Assembly (NCBI RefSeq): GCF_001425265.1
Contig: NZ_LMEC01000011.1
Span: 683,585-747,584 of the forward strand
Direction of reading: 5' to 3'
Length of the DNA stretch: 64,000 nt
Source of the DNA: Massilia sp. Root418
GTDB taxonomy: Bacteria; Pseudomonadota; Gammaproteobacteria; Burkholderiales; Burkholderiaceae_D
The number at the start of each line of letters is the position of its first letter. Within the stretch, counting starts at the first letter, position 1. The position numbers and the translations under genes were made by a program. Positions 1 to 8,023 of this stretch are shown here, piece by piece. The notes beneath the pieces were generated by a model. It was not told where the DNA came from and did no database searches. It worked only from the letters and a program-made list of their open reading frames with translations.

Positions 1-2
1 CG

Positions 3-80
3 CTGTGGAGCGCCGCGCTGGACTGGTTCGAAGGCATCGGCCGCGAGCGCCTCCAGCCGCACCCGCCGGTTGGAACTTGA
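3..80 (+). CDS. C-terminal fragment of an unidentified protein
   Basis: The frame is open from the window edge to a TGA at 78-80 and encodes the last 25 residues of a protein whose start lies outside the window. The peptide (LWSAALDWFEGIGRERL and a Pro-rich end) has ordinary codon use for this DNA. I do not recognise the family. The next gene starts 31 bases downstream on the same strand. It could also be chance open frame, since only 26 codons are visible. Confidence 0.4.
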   Translation: MWSAALDWFEGIGRERLQPHPPVGT

Positions 81-111
81 GCTTGCTCCCCGCATGCGCT
101 ACCGTGCAGGC

Positions 112-1290
112 ATGAGCACACAATTCAAGGCAGTACACGGCGCCATGCAGGCCTGGGTGGATGGCGGCATCCTGGCGGGCGCGTCGTGCGCGCTGCTGTC
201 CGGCGGCGCGGTGGTGGACAGCCATTGCGCCGGCTGGGCCGACAAGGAAGCCGGCACCGCGCTGCGCGAGGACCACCTGTTCCGCGTCTTCTCGAACACC
301 AAGCTGGTCACCAGCATCGCCGCGCTGCAGCTGGTGGAGCAGGGCAGGCTGGGGCTGGACGAGCCGGTGGAAAGCTATCTGCCAGCGCTGGGCGGGCGCC
401 GCGTGCTGCGTGCCGGCGCCACGCGGCTGGACGACAGCGAACCCGCGCGCCGCTCCATCACCGCGCGCCACCTGCTGTGCCACAGCGCCGGCCTCAGTTA
501 CGGCTTCCTCGATCCGGGCAGCCTGATCTACCAGGCTTACACCGCGCGCCGCGTCATGCATGCGGACAGTTCACTGGAGGGCCTGATCGCGGCGCTGGCG
601 CCGCTGCCGCTGACCTTCCATCCTGGCGAGCAGTGGGAATATTCGATCGCCTCGGACGTGCTGGCGCGGCTGGTGGAGGTGGCCAGCGGCCAGCGTTTCG
701 ACCGCTACCTGGCGCAGGCCATTTTCGCGCCGCTGGGCATGGCGGACACCTGTTTCGTCATCCCGCCGGACAAGCACGGCCTGCTGACCGCCTACTACGC
801 CGGCGCCAGCCGCAACGATCCCACCGTGCCCGGCCTGCGCCGCCTGGCCGGTTCGCCCTACCCGGGCGCCTACCTGGCCCCGGTGGCACGCTATTCGGGC
901 GGCGGCGGCCTGGTGTCCAGCCTGCCGGACATGGCGGCCCTGCTGCGCAGCCTGATGCCGGGCGCGCCCTGCGCGCTGCTGCGGCCGGACACGGTGGCCG
1001 CCATGATGCGCAACCAGCTGCCGCCCGGCGTGCGCATCGGCTTTCCCACCGTGGGCGCGGTGCCCGGCAAGGGGTTTGGACTGGGCGGCGCGGTCATCCT
1101 GCAGCCGGGCGCGGACGATCCGCCGGCCAGCGCCGGCGAGTTCGAATGGGGCGGCATTGCGGGCACCCAGTGGTGGATCAACCCGCGCCACAACATCGCC
1201 GGGGTGCTGATGGCGCAGCGCCAGATGGGCTTCTGGCACCCCTACACCTTCGAGTTCAAACGCCTGGCCTACCAGGCGCTGCTGGCCTAG
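112..1290 (+). CDS. Serine hydrolase of the beta-lactamase (class C / EstB-like) family
   Basis: This encodes a 392-residue protein with the penicillin-binding/beta-lactamase fold. The nucleophile motif S-x-x-K is SNTK at residues 61-64, in the usual FRVFSNTK context, and a Tyr-Ser-x motif lies at about residue 177 (WEYSIASD). The HLLCHSAGLSYGF stretch and the C-terminal GEFEWGGIAGTQWW segment are typical of the esterase/carboxypeptidase branch rather than of true cephalosporinases. There is no clear signal peptide, which suggests a cytoplasmic esterase. The ATG at 112 is preferred to an in-frame TTG at 70 because family similarity begins just after it. The stop codon overlaps that of the next, convergent gene in a shared CTAG. 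The substrate is unknown. Confidence 0.82.
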   Translation: MSTQFKAVHGAMQAWVDGGILAGASCALLSGGAVVDSHCAGWADKEAGTALREDHLFRVFSNTKLVTSIAALQLVEQGRLGLDEPVESYLPALGGRRVLRAGATRLDDSEPARRSITARHLLCHSAGLSYGFLDPGSLIYQAYTARRVMHADSSLEGLIAALAPLPLTFHPGEQWEYSIASDVLARLVEVASGQRFDRYLAQAIFAPLGMADTCFVIPPDKHGLLTAYYAGASRNDPTVPGLRRLAGSPYPGAYLAPVARYSGGGGLVSSLPDMAALLRSLMPGAPCALLRPDTVAAMMRNQLPPGVRIGFPTVGAVPGKGFGLGGAVILQPGADDPPASAGEFEWGGIAGTQWWINPRHNIAGVLMAQRQMGFWHPYTFEFKRLAYQALLA

Positions 1291-1868
1291 TCTGCCTGGA
1301 AGCGTTCCCACTGGACGCGGTAGTGCTGTTCGGGCAGCACGTGCAGCAGCTTGATGCGGGAATCGTTGACCCGTTTGCTGTAGAGCGTGTTGCCGATCCG
1401 GTACAGGGTGGCGGTGCGCTGCATCTCGCCGTGGTTGGGCACCTTGTCCATCAGCGCGCCGCTGCGCTCCAGCGTCAGCACTTGCAGGCCGTCGCTGCCG
1501 CAGCGCCATTTGTCCGGGCCCAGCCGGCGGCTGGCGACCGGCCGGTTGTCCATCAGGTAGCCGAGCACCAGCGCGCCGTCGTCGGCGAAGGCGATGGAGA
1601 AGGAACGCTTGCGGCCCACCGCGCTGCCCTGGGCGATAAAGCCCAGCGTAACCCAGGCCGCATAGATGTTCGGCTGCCGGCCCGCGGCGTCGGCCGGTTC
1701 CCATGGACGGGTGTTGGGATCGATATACGTGCCCGCCACCTCGCGGCAGTCGGCGGACATGCCGGTCAGCGGCGGCCAGGCGGCGGGGTAGTCCTGGACG
1801 GACGTGGTGCCGCAGGCGCTCAGCAAGAGCGCGCAAGGGACAGCGATTGCGATGGCGGCATGGCGCAT
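1287..1868 (-). CDS. Putative lipoprotein of unknown function
   Basis: This encodes 193 residues starting MRHAAIAIAV, with a lipoprotein signal peptide ending in the lipobox LLSAC near residue 18. Acylation at that Cys and export to the cell envelope are therefore expected. The start at 1868 is chosen because the lipobox sits at the correct distance and a GGAGAG ribosome-binding site lies about 6 bases upstream; longer in-frame starts would bury the signal peptide. The mature part has no motif I recognise. It is transcribed toward the serine hydrolase gene and the two stop codons overlap by 4 bases. It lies downstream of the TonB receptor on the same strand, with a gap of about 115 bases. Confidence 0.75.
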   Translation of the reverse strand: MRHAAIAIAVPCALLLSACGTTSVQDYPAAWPPLTGMSADCREVAGTYIDPNTRPWEPADAAGRQPNIYAAWVTLGFIAQGSAVGRKRSFSIAFADDGALVLGYLMDNRPVASRRLGPDKWRCGSDGLQVLTLERSGALMDKVPNHGEMQRTATLYRIGNTLYSKRVNDSRIKLLHVLPEQHYRVQWERFQAD

Positions 1869-1984
1869 GGAGACTCTCCGCAAAAAGGGGAAAGGCTGCA
1901 TGCTGCCATGTTGTATTACTTTCTCGGGCAATTGCGCACGGAGTATCGGAAAGCGATACCGGGCGCTGCGGTATGCGGGCCGGC

Positions 1985-4081
1985 TCAGTAGGCCATGCGC
2001 AGCTGCACGTAGGCCATGCGCGGCGCGCCCACCATGCGGCCCAGGTTGCCGTCCACGTTGCGGGTGTAGTAGCGCTTGTCGGCCAGGTTGTTCACGCCGG
2101 CCATCAGCTCATAGCCCGGCTTGCCCGCCATCTTCCAGTTCAGCTGCGCGTTCCACAGGCGGAAGCCTGGGATCTGGCCGACGCCGGCGCTGGCCGCTTC
2201 GGCCACGGTGTTGGCCGCGTCCGAGAACTGCTTGCCCTGGTGGGTGCTGGACAGGTTCATGGTCCAGGCGCCAATGCGGTAGCGCGCGCCCACGGTGTCG
2301 GTGTTGCGCGCGTAGAACGGCACGTCCTTGCCGGCGGTGGCGCCCGATTCCTGGATCGCCCTGGTGTAGCTGTAGTTGGCGAACAGGTTCAGGCCGGCCA
2401 GCGCGCCGGCCTCGGCGAAGCTGTAGTCGATGGCAGTTTCCACGCCGTCGTGCTTGGTGGCACCGATGTTCTGGAACACCGGGGGGACGGAGCCGGGGAT
2501 CTGGAGGATCTGGTTGTCGAACTTGAGGCGGAAGGCCGTCACCTCGGCGCTCATGGCGCCGGTTTTCCAGCGCGCGCCCAGTTCCGAGGTCTTGGCTTCT
2601 TCCGGCTTGAGCGGATTGGCGGCCGTCTGCGAGTTGAGCTGGGTGTTCTGCACCGAGCCGAAGGAGGTCTGGTAGTTGGCGAACACGGTCAGCGCGCGGT
2701 TGACCAGGTAAGCCACGTTCAGCGACGGCAGGGCCTTGTCGTTGTCGGTGACGAAGCTGCGCTGCGCGCTCACGTCGAGGCGGTCCGAGCTGATGCGTTC
2801 GAAGCGCACGCCGGGCGTGACGCGCCAGGCGCCGTAGGCGATGCGGTCGTCGATGTAGAACGAGTGCGCATCGGTGGCGTTGGCGAAGGTGGCGGTGGCG
2901 CCGTTGGCGCCGGTGGCCACGGTCTGCACGTAGTTGTTGTCGTTGCCGCGTTCGCGCAGGTAGCGGTAGCCCACGGTCAGGTCGTGCGTCAGGCCGGCGC
3001 CGAGGTGCTGGGTGAAGCGTTGCGTGTAGCGCGGCTCGATGCCCAGCACCTGGTAGTTGCGGGGCTGGTAGGTCAGCTGGGTCTTGGCCGCGTTGATCAG
3101 CGCGCTGCGCCGGTCGCTCTCGTTGTAGTAGGCCTTGATCTCGAATTCCTGCGTGGCCGACAGGGTGTTCAGGTAGCCCACGTCCGCGCCTTTGCGCTCG
3201 CCGTCCCAGAAATCGGTGGGGCGGGTGTTCTGGAACGGGTTGGCGTTGTACTGCGCCACGGTCAGGCCGCCCGGCGTGCGCGAGGTGACGTCGAAGTAGC
3301 TCAGCTTGCCGTACGCCTCGCTGTGCGGATCGAGCTTGTAGCGGAACTTCAGCGCCAGGTCGTTGACCTTCTCGTCGCTGCCGGCGCGCCACTCGCTGCC
3401 GTCCATGCCGGAGTACAGCAGGGCCAGGCCCAGGCCGTTGTCCAGCTGGGTGCCGATGTAAGCGCTGTACTGGGTGTTGTGGCCGCCTTCGCCGAAGTGG
3501 TTATAGCGCACCGAAGCGTCGCCGGTCACGCCCGGCGTCTCCGGCACCGCGCGGCTGCGGAAGTTGATGATGCCGCCCACGTTCTGCGGGCCGTAGCGCA
3601 CCGCGCCGCCGCCGCGCACCACGTCCACCGATTCAATGTTGTTCAGGCTGACCGGCGCGAACGACAGCTGCGGCTGGCCGTACGGGGCCACGGCCAGCGG
3701 AATGCCGTCCAGCAGCACGGTCGAGCGCGGGGAATAGCGCCCGCTCAGGCCGCGCACGCCGATGTTGAGGGAGATGGCGCTGCCGGCGGTGCCGGAGTTG
3801 TCCGTGCTCTGCACCCCGGGAATGCGGCGCAGCACGTCGCCGATGCTGGCCGCGCCGGTGTTGTCGATGTCCTCCTTCTGCAGCACGGTGCGCGCGCCGG
3901 CGAAGTTTTTCACGCTGTTCTGCAGGCCGGAACCGAGCCAGCTGCCGGTGATCTGGATGGATTCCAGCGGCGCGGCGGCGTTGTCAGCCTGCTGCGCGTG
4001 CGCAGCCAGCGACAGGGACGCCACGGCGGCGGCGATCAGGGAGCGGCGGAAGGGGAGGGCGGAGAAGGACAGAGTGGGCAT
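1985..4081 (-). CDS. TonB-dependent receptor, FecA-like (ferric citrate/siderophore uptake)
   Basis: This encodes a 698-residue outer-membrane receptor. A signal peptide (RRSLIAAAVASLSLAAHAQ) is followed by a plug domain containing LLDGIPLAVAPYG, VVRGGGAVRYGP and NVGGIINFRSR, close to the FecA plug signature, and then a beta-barrel ending in an aromatic-type C-terminus (YVQLRMAY). Its role is energy-dependent import of an iron chelate, with TonB-ExbBD supplying energy from elsewhere. The ATG at 4081 is preferred: a GTG at 4132 would start inside a Fur-box-like palindrome. No N-terminal signalling domain and no fecIR pair are visible, so regulation is probably direct by Fur. The exact ligand cannot be told from sequence. 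Confidence 0.88.
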   Translation of the reverse strand: MPTLSFSALPFRRSLIAAAVASLSLAAHAQQADNAAAPLESIQITGSWLGSGLQNSVKNFAGARTVLQKEDIDNTGAASIGDVLRRIPGVQSTDNSGTAGSAISLNIGVRGLSGRYSPRSTVLLDGIPLAVAPYGQPQLSFAPVSLNNIESVDVVRGGGAVRYGPQNVGGIINFRSRAVPETPGVTGDASVRYNHFGEGGHNTQYSAYIGTQLDNGLGLALLYSGMDGSEWRAGSDEKVNDLALKFRYKLDPHSEAYGKLSYFDVTSRTPGGLTVAQYNANPFQNTRPTDFWDGERKGADVGYLNTLSATQEFEIKAYYNESDRRSALINAAKTQLTYQPRNYQVLGIEPRYTQRFTQHLGAGLTHDLTVGYRYLRERGNDNNYVQTVATGANGATATFANATDAHSFYIDDRIAYGAWRVTPGVRFERISSDRLDVSAQRSFVTDNDKALPSLNVAYLVNRALTVFANYQTSFGSVQNTQLNSQTAANPLKPEEAKTSELGARWKTGAMSAEVTAFRLKFDNQILQIPGSVPPVFQNIGATKHDGVETAIDYSFAEAGALAGLNLFANYSYTRAIQESGATAGKDVPFYARNTDTVGARYRIGAWTMNLSSTHQGKQFSDAANTVAEAASAGVGQIPGFRLWNAQLNWKMAGKPGYELMAGVNNLADKRYYTRNVDGNLGRMVGAPRMAYVQLRMAY

Positions 4082-4121
4082 GGTGGAGGCGGTGCGGACC
4101 AGAGAGTAAGCAATAAACGCG

Positions 4122-4140
4122 AATGATAACACTTCTCATT
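4122..4140 (-). promoter_or_regulatory. Fur-box-like operator of the TonB receptor gene
   Basis: Read on the minus strand, the 19 bases are AATGAGAAGTGTTATCATT, an inverted repeat close to classic Fur sites of the form AATGAGAAT-N-ATTATCATT. It ends 41 bases before the chosen ATG of the FecA-like gene, a normal operator position. It supports iron-repressed expression. Only three central positions deviate from the common variant. Confidence 0.65.
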
Positions 4141-4166
4141 TGCAAGCGTGAATTGCCTCGCCACGA

Positions 4167-4230
4167 AAAATGGGGTCAGGGTTAATTATTCGGGAAATAT
4201 TTCCCGAATAATTAACCCTGACCCCATTTT
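4167..4230. repeat. Perfect 64-bp palindrome (REP/RAYT-like or terminator-like)
   Basis: The two 32-base arms, 4167-4198 and 4199-4230, are exact reverse complements with no loop. The arms carry the word TGGGGTCAGGGTTAATTATT, and the ends are AAAAT/ATTTT. The element sits between the end of yicC and the Fur-box region of the TonB receptor gene. RNA from either strand would fold into a very stable hairpin ending in U-rich sequence, so it could terminate yicC transcription. The GGGGTCAG word is reminiscent of elements scattered by REP-associated tyrosine transposases, but no transposase is present in the window. Confidence 0.8.
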
Positions 4231-4244
4231 CGGGTGTGGCGTTT

Positions 4245-5150
4245 TTACTCCAGGTTCTGGACCTGTTCGCGCATCTGCTCGATGAGCAGTTTCAGTTCCA
4301 TCGAGGCGTCCGCCAGTTCCTTCACGGACGCCTTGGCGCCCAGCGTGTTGGCTTCGCGGTTCAGTTCCTGCATCATGAAGTCCAGGCGCTTGCCGACCTG
4401 GCCGCCTTTTTTCAGGATGTGGCGCGTTTCCGTCAGGTGCGCCGACAGGCGGCCCAGCTCTTCGGCCACGTCAATGCGGATGCCGTACAGGATCACTTCC
4501 TGGCGGATGCGCTCCATGGCGTCCTGGCGCGACAGGCTGGTGTTCGAACCCTGGCAGGCCAGGCCCAGCGCTTCCTGCATGCGCTCGACGGCTTTCTGCT
4601 GGAACGCCGCCACCACCTGCGGGATCAGCGGCGTGATGCGCTTGACGATGGCTTCCATCGCTTCGATGCGGGAAATCAGCATCGCTTCCAGTGCCGCGCC
4701 TTCGCGCTGGCGGCTGGTGACGAAGGCGGCCACCGTGCGCGCGGTGAGCGCGGCCACGTCGGCCTGCAGGGTTTCCTGGCCAATCTGGGCTTCCTCCACC
4801 ACGCCCGGCCAGCGCAGCAATTCGGCCACACTCATCACCGGGGCAGCGACGAAATGTTTGCCGACTTCGGCTTGCAAACGGGACAATTCTTCCAGCAGCG
4901 TGGTGTTCAGGGCAGTGGCGCCGGCACCGGCCGCCTTGCGGCCAAAGCTGAGCCGCAGTTCCACCTTGCCGCGAGTGATGGCAGCCATGATGGCAGTGCG
5001 CAAATCGGGTTCCAGCGCGCGCAAATCGTCGTTTATTCGAAACTGCAAGTCAAGAAAACGTGAATTGACGCTCTTGATTTCTATTGTCAGTGTCCCGGCC
5101 GCGCTTTCGCTGGTGGCAACCGCGTAGCCTGTCATGCTGGAAATGCTCAA
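4245..5150 (-). CDS. yicC: YicC family endoribonuclease
   Basis: This encodes 301 residues starting (TTG) SISSMTGYAVAT, the conserved SMTGYA opening of YicC/YloC proteins. The IEIKSVNSRFLDLQFR segment and the C-terminal REANTLGAKA and MELKLLIEQMREQVQN block are equally typical. Family members are RNases implicated in stress-related RNA turnover. The TTG start keeps the usual four to five residues before SMTGYA and has a GGGGA sequence upstream; an ATG at 5135 would begin exactly at MTGYA. It is divergent from the kinase gene, with 74 bases between them. In relatives yicC sits by gmk, which is not in this window. Confidence 0.93.
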   Translation of the reverse strand: MSISSMTGYAVATSESAAGTLTIEIKSVNSRFLDLQFRINDDLRALEPDLRTAIMAAITRGKVELRLSFGRKAAGAGATALNTTLLEELSRLQAEVGKHFVAAPVMSVAELLRWPGVVEEAQIGQETLQADVAALTARTVAAFVTSRQREGAALEAMLISRIEAMEAIVKRITPLIPQVVAAFQQKAVERMQEALGLACQGSNTSLSRQDAMERIRQEVILYGIRIDVAEELGRLSAHLTETRHILKKGGQVGKRLDFMMQELNREANTLGAKASVKELADASMELKLLIEQMREQVQNLE

Positions 5151-5224
5151 TGGATGTCCCCGATTTAAACTTTACAAAACAGTGATTTATCCACACAATC
5201 CGGATGTTGAAGCAAGGAAATCCT

Positions 5225-6235
5225 ATGGCTGCACAGAACAACGCTCCACTGCCGGATGGGCTGGAAATTGCTGGATATCGCATTGTAAAGAAAATTGCGT
5301 CCGGCGGGTTCAGTATTGTATACCTGGCCTATGACGGGGACGGCAATGCGGTGGCGGTCAAGGAGTATTTGCCGAGTGCGCTGGCGCTGCGCCAGCCCGG
5401 GGAATTGGCGCCCTCCATAGCGAAAGCCAATCTGCCGGTGTTCCGCATCGGCTTGAAATGCTTCTTCGAGGAGGGGCGGGCGCTGGCACGGATTTCGCAT
5501 CCGAATGTTGTAAGAGTGTTGAATTTCTTCCGTGCCAACGAGACTGTCTACATGGTCATGGCCTACGAATCGGGCCATTCGCTGCAGGAACACATCCAGC
5601 GCCAGCGCGCCAAGGGCAGCCGGGCGGGCGAAGCGTTCATCCGCCAGATCTTCATCCAGGTGCTCAAGGGCCTGCGCGAAGTGCATGCCAACCAGCTGCT
5701 GCACCTGGACCTGAAACCGGCCAATATCTACCTGCGCACCGACGGCACGCCCATGCTGCTGGACTTCGGCGCAGCGCGCCAGACCGTCAACAGCGACCTG
5801 CCCAAGCTGACCCCGATGTACACGCCCGGCTTCGCGCCGCCCGAGCTGTACGCCAAGACCGAGCCGCTGGGACCGTGGACCGATGTGTACAGCATTGGCG
5901 CCTCGATGTTCGCCTGCATGGTCGGTTCGCCGCCGCAACCTGCCGACCAGCGCCGCAAGGAGGATAAAATGGAGGGGCATTTCGCCAAGCTGGACGGCCA
6001 GTACACGCCGGAGCTGGTGGCGCTGGTGCGCCGCGCGCTGCTGCTCGATCCGCTGGCGCGGCCGCAAAGCCTGTTTGAAATGCAGAAGGTGCTGCAGCAG
6101 CCGGTGGCCGCGCCGCCTGCGCCCGGCAGCCTGGGCGCGCTGGAAAAGCTGGGCGGGCAGGTGCGCGGCCTGCTGGGGCAGTTCGGCCGTTTTGGGCGCG
6201 GCAACAAGGACGCGGCGCAGACCACGCAATCCTGA
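5225..6235 (+). CDS. Ser/Thr protein kinase (Hanks type)
   Basis: This encodes 336 residues with a complete kinase domain: glycine loop ASGGFS around residues 26-30, VAVKEYLP with the ATP-anchoring Lys46, catalytic loop HLDLKPANIYL with Asp162 and Asn167, LLDFGAA with the magnesium-binding Asp180, and a GFAPPELY activation-segment end. The catalytic loop is HLD rather than HRD, so phosphorylation of the activation loop may not be needed for activity. There is no transmembrane segment; the tail after about residue 290 is Pro/Gly/Ala-rich. The start at 5225 has AAGGAA 8 bases upstream, unlike the ATG at 5204. The next gene is its likely antagonist, a PP2C phosphatase, 26 bases downstream. Confidence 0.9.
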   Translation: MAAQNNAPLPDGLEIAGYRIVKKIASGGFSIVYLAYDGDGNAVAVKEYLPSALALRQPGELAPSIAKANLPVFRIGLKCFFEEGRALARISHPNVVRVLNFFRANETVYMVMAYESGHSLQEHIQRQRAKGSRAGEAFIRQIFIQVLKGLREVHANQLLHLDLKPANIYLRTDGTPMLLDFGAARQTVNSDLPKLTPMYTPGFAPPELYAKTEPLGPWTDVYSIGASMFACMVGSPPQPADQRRKEDKMEGHFAKLDGQYTPELVALVRRALLLDPLARPQSLFEMQKVLQQPVAAPPAPGSLGALEKLGGQVRGLLGQFGRFGRGNKDAAQTTQS

Positions 6236-6261
6236 CCGACTAGGACCATCCAGGGACCACC

Positions 6262-7230
6262 ATGCAATTCTCCGTATATCAGGAAAGCCACATCGGCGGC
6301 CGCAAGGTCAACCAGGACCGCATGGGCTACAGCTTCACGCGCGACGCCCTGCTGCTGGTGCTGGCCGACGGCATGGGCGGCCATCTGCGCGGCGAGGTGG
6401 CCGCCACCATCGCCATGCAGACCATTTCCGCCCAGTTCCAGCAGCAGGCCGCGCCCTACGTGAAAAAGCCGGAGCGCTTCCTGGAGGACGCCTTCATGGC
6501 CGCGCACCAGGAGATCCACCGCTACAAGGCCTTGCACAACCTGCCGGAAACGCCGCGCACCACGGTGGTGGCCTGCCTGATCCAGCACAATATCGCCGTG
6601 TGGGCGCACTGCGGCGACTCGCGCCTGTACTGGATGCGCGGCGGCCACGTGCTGGCGCGCACGCGCGACCATTCGCACGTGGAGAACCTGATCGCCAAGG
6701 GCCTGGTGCCGGCGTCCGAGCGCGCCACCCACCCGGACCGCAACAAGCTGTACAACTGCCTGGGCGCCACCAGCCTGCCCAGGGTGGAACTGTCGCGCCG
6801 CGCCAGCATGCTGCCGGGCGACGTGATGCTGCTGTGCTCGGACGGCCTGTGGTCGGTGCTGGGCGACGCCGAGCTGACACAGCGCCTGGCCACGCAAACC
6901 GTGGTGCGGGCGGTGCCGGACATGCTGCAGACGGCGGTGGCCATCGCCGGCGCCGGCGGCGACAACGCCACCGCGCTGGCCATCATGTGGCAGGGCAGTT
7001 CGGTAGCGGACGCGGCGCCCACCACGGCGGCCGGCATGTCCAGTATCATCTCGACCGAAATGCTGCCGGAAGACCAGGTCAACACCACCATCAGCCGCGC
7101 CGTCCAGGCCGACGCGCAGCAGGCGGCAGGCCCGGTGGACGCCTTCGACGACGACGAGATCGAGCGCGCCATCGCGGAAATCCGCGGCGCGATTGAAAAA
7201 TCCTCCCAATTACTTACCAGGAAAGACTGA
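6262..7230 (+). CDS. PP2C-type Ser/Thr protein phosphatase
   Basis: This encodes 322 residues with the metal-binding motifs of bacterial PP2C enzymes in order: NQDR at 17-20, LADGMGGH around 34-41, CGDSRLYWM, CSDGLWSVL and GDNATALAI. It should remove phosphate from Ser/Thr residues using Mn2+ or Mg2+. The C-terminal 70 residues are acidic and poorly conserved. It follows the kinase gene directly and precedes rph by 3 bases, so kinase, phosphatase and rph are probably co-transcribed. Kinase/PP2C pairs also occur in type VI secretion loci, but no secretion gene is present here. Confidence 0.92.
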   Translation: MQFSVYQESHIGGRKVNQDRMGYSFTRDALLLVLADGMGGHLRGEVAATIAMQTISAQFQQQAAPYVKKPERFLEDAFMAAHQEIHRYKALHNLPETPRTTVVACLIQHNIAVWAHCGDSRLYWMRGGHVLARTRDHSHVENLIAKGLVPASERATHPDRNKLYNCLGATSLPRVELSRRASMLPGDVMLLCSDGLWSVLGDAELTQRLATQTVVRAVPDMLQTAVAIAGAGGDNATALAIMWQGSSVADAAPTTAAGMSSIISTEMLPEDQVNTTISRAVQADAQQAAGPVDAFDDDEIERAIAEIRGAIEKSSQLLTRKD

Positions 7231-7233
7231 CCC

Positions 7234-7968
7234 ATGACTTTTGTATCCCGCCCCAGCGGCCGCCCGGTCGACGCGCTGCGCGCCATCCGCCTGACGCGCC
7301 AGTACACCAAGCACGCCGAAGGGTCGGTGCTGATCGAATGCGGCGACACCAAGGTGATCTGCACCGCCAGCATCGAGGAAAAGGTGCCGGGCTTCCTGAA
7401 GGGCAAAGGCCAGGGCTGGCTGACGGCCGAATACGGCATGCTGCCGCGCTCCACCCACAGCCGCATGGACCGCGAAGCGGCGCGCGGCAAGCAAAGCGGC
7501 CGCACGCAGGAGATCCAGCGCCTGATCGGCCGCTCGCTGCGCGCCGCTTTCGACCTGGAGGCGTTCGGCGAGCGCACCCTGAACCTGGACTGCGACGTGA
7601 TCCAGGCCGACGGCGGCACCCGCACCGCTTCCATCACCGGCGCCATGGTGGCCGCCTACGACGCCTTTGCCACCCTGGTGGCGCGCGGCGCCATCCCGGC
7701 CGTGCCGCTGAAGCACTTCGTGGCGGCGATCTCGGTCGGCGTCTACAAGGGCATGCCGGTGCTGGACCTGGACTACCTGGAAGACTCGGACTGCGACACC
7801 GACATGAACGTGGTGATGACCGACGCCGGCCACTTCATCGAAGTGCAGGGCACGGCCGAAGGCGCCGCCTTCGACCGCGCCGGCATGAACCGCCTGCTGG
7901 ACCTGGCCGACGGCGGCATCAAACAGCTGGTGCAGCTGCAGAAGCAGGCGCTCGGCCTGGCCGCCTGA
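7234..7968 (+). CDS. rph: Ribonuclease PH
   Basis: This encodes 244 residues, the usual length for RNase PH. It opens with [20 protein letters not shown] and contains the catalytic and phosphate-binding signatures [27 protein letters not shown] and [17 protein letters not shown]. The enzyme trims the 3' ends of tRNA precursors and other RNAs by phosphorolysis, forming a hexamer. A ribosome-binding site AGGAAAG lies about 10 bases upstream and the gap to the phosphatase gene is only 3 bases. In many betaproteobacteria rph is followed directly by rdgB; here a binding-protein gene lies between them. Confidence 0.97.
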   Translation: MTFVSRPSGRPVDALRAIRLTRQYTKHAEGSVLIECGDTKVICTASIEEKVPGFLKGKGQGWLTAEYGMLPRSTHSRMDREAARGKQSGRTQEIQRLIGRSLRAAFDLEAFGERTLNLDCDVIQADGGTRTASITGAMVAAYDAFATLVARGAIPAVPLKHFVAAISVGVYKGMPVLDLDYLEDSDCDTDMNVVMTDAGHFIEVQGTAEGAAFDRAGMNRLLDLADGGIKQLVQLQKQALGLAA

Positions 7969-8023
7969 CAGCCCGGCGGGCAGGGCTGGCGGACCGGCCG
8001 CGAAGGCATACAATACCGGTATC

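Noticed and set aside
1703..4126. An 807-codon frame on the plus strand opposite the TonB receptor
   Set aside because: Composition (Val, His, Arg, Gly-rich) is that of a high-GC shadow; the receptor on the other strand has clear plug and barrel motifs.
5225..7230. Kinase/PP2C pair as part of a type VI secretion system
   Set aside because: No tss, hcp, vgrG or fha gene is present anywhere in the window; the neighbours are RNA and nucleotide enzymes.
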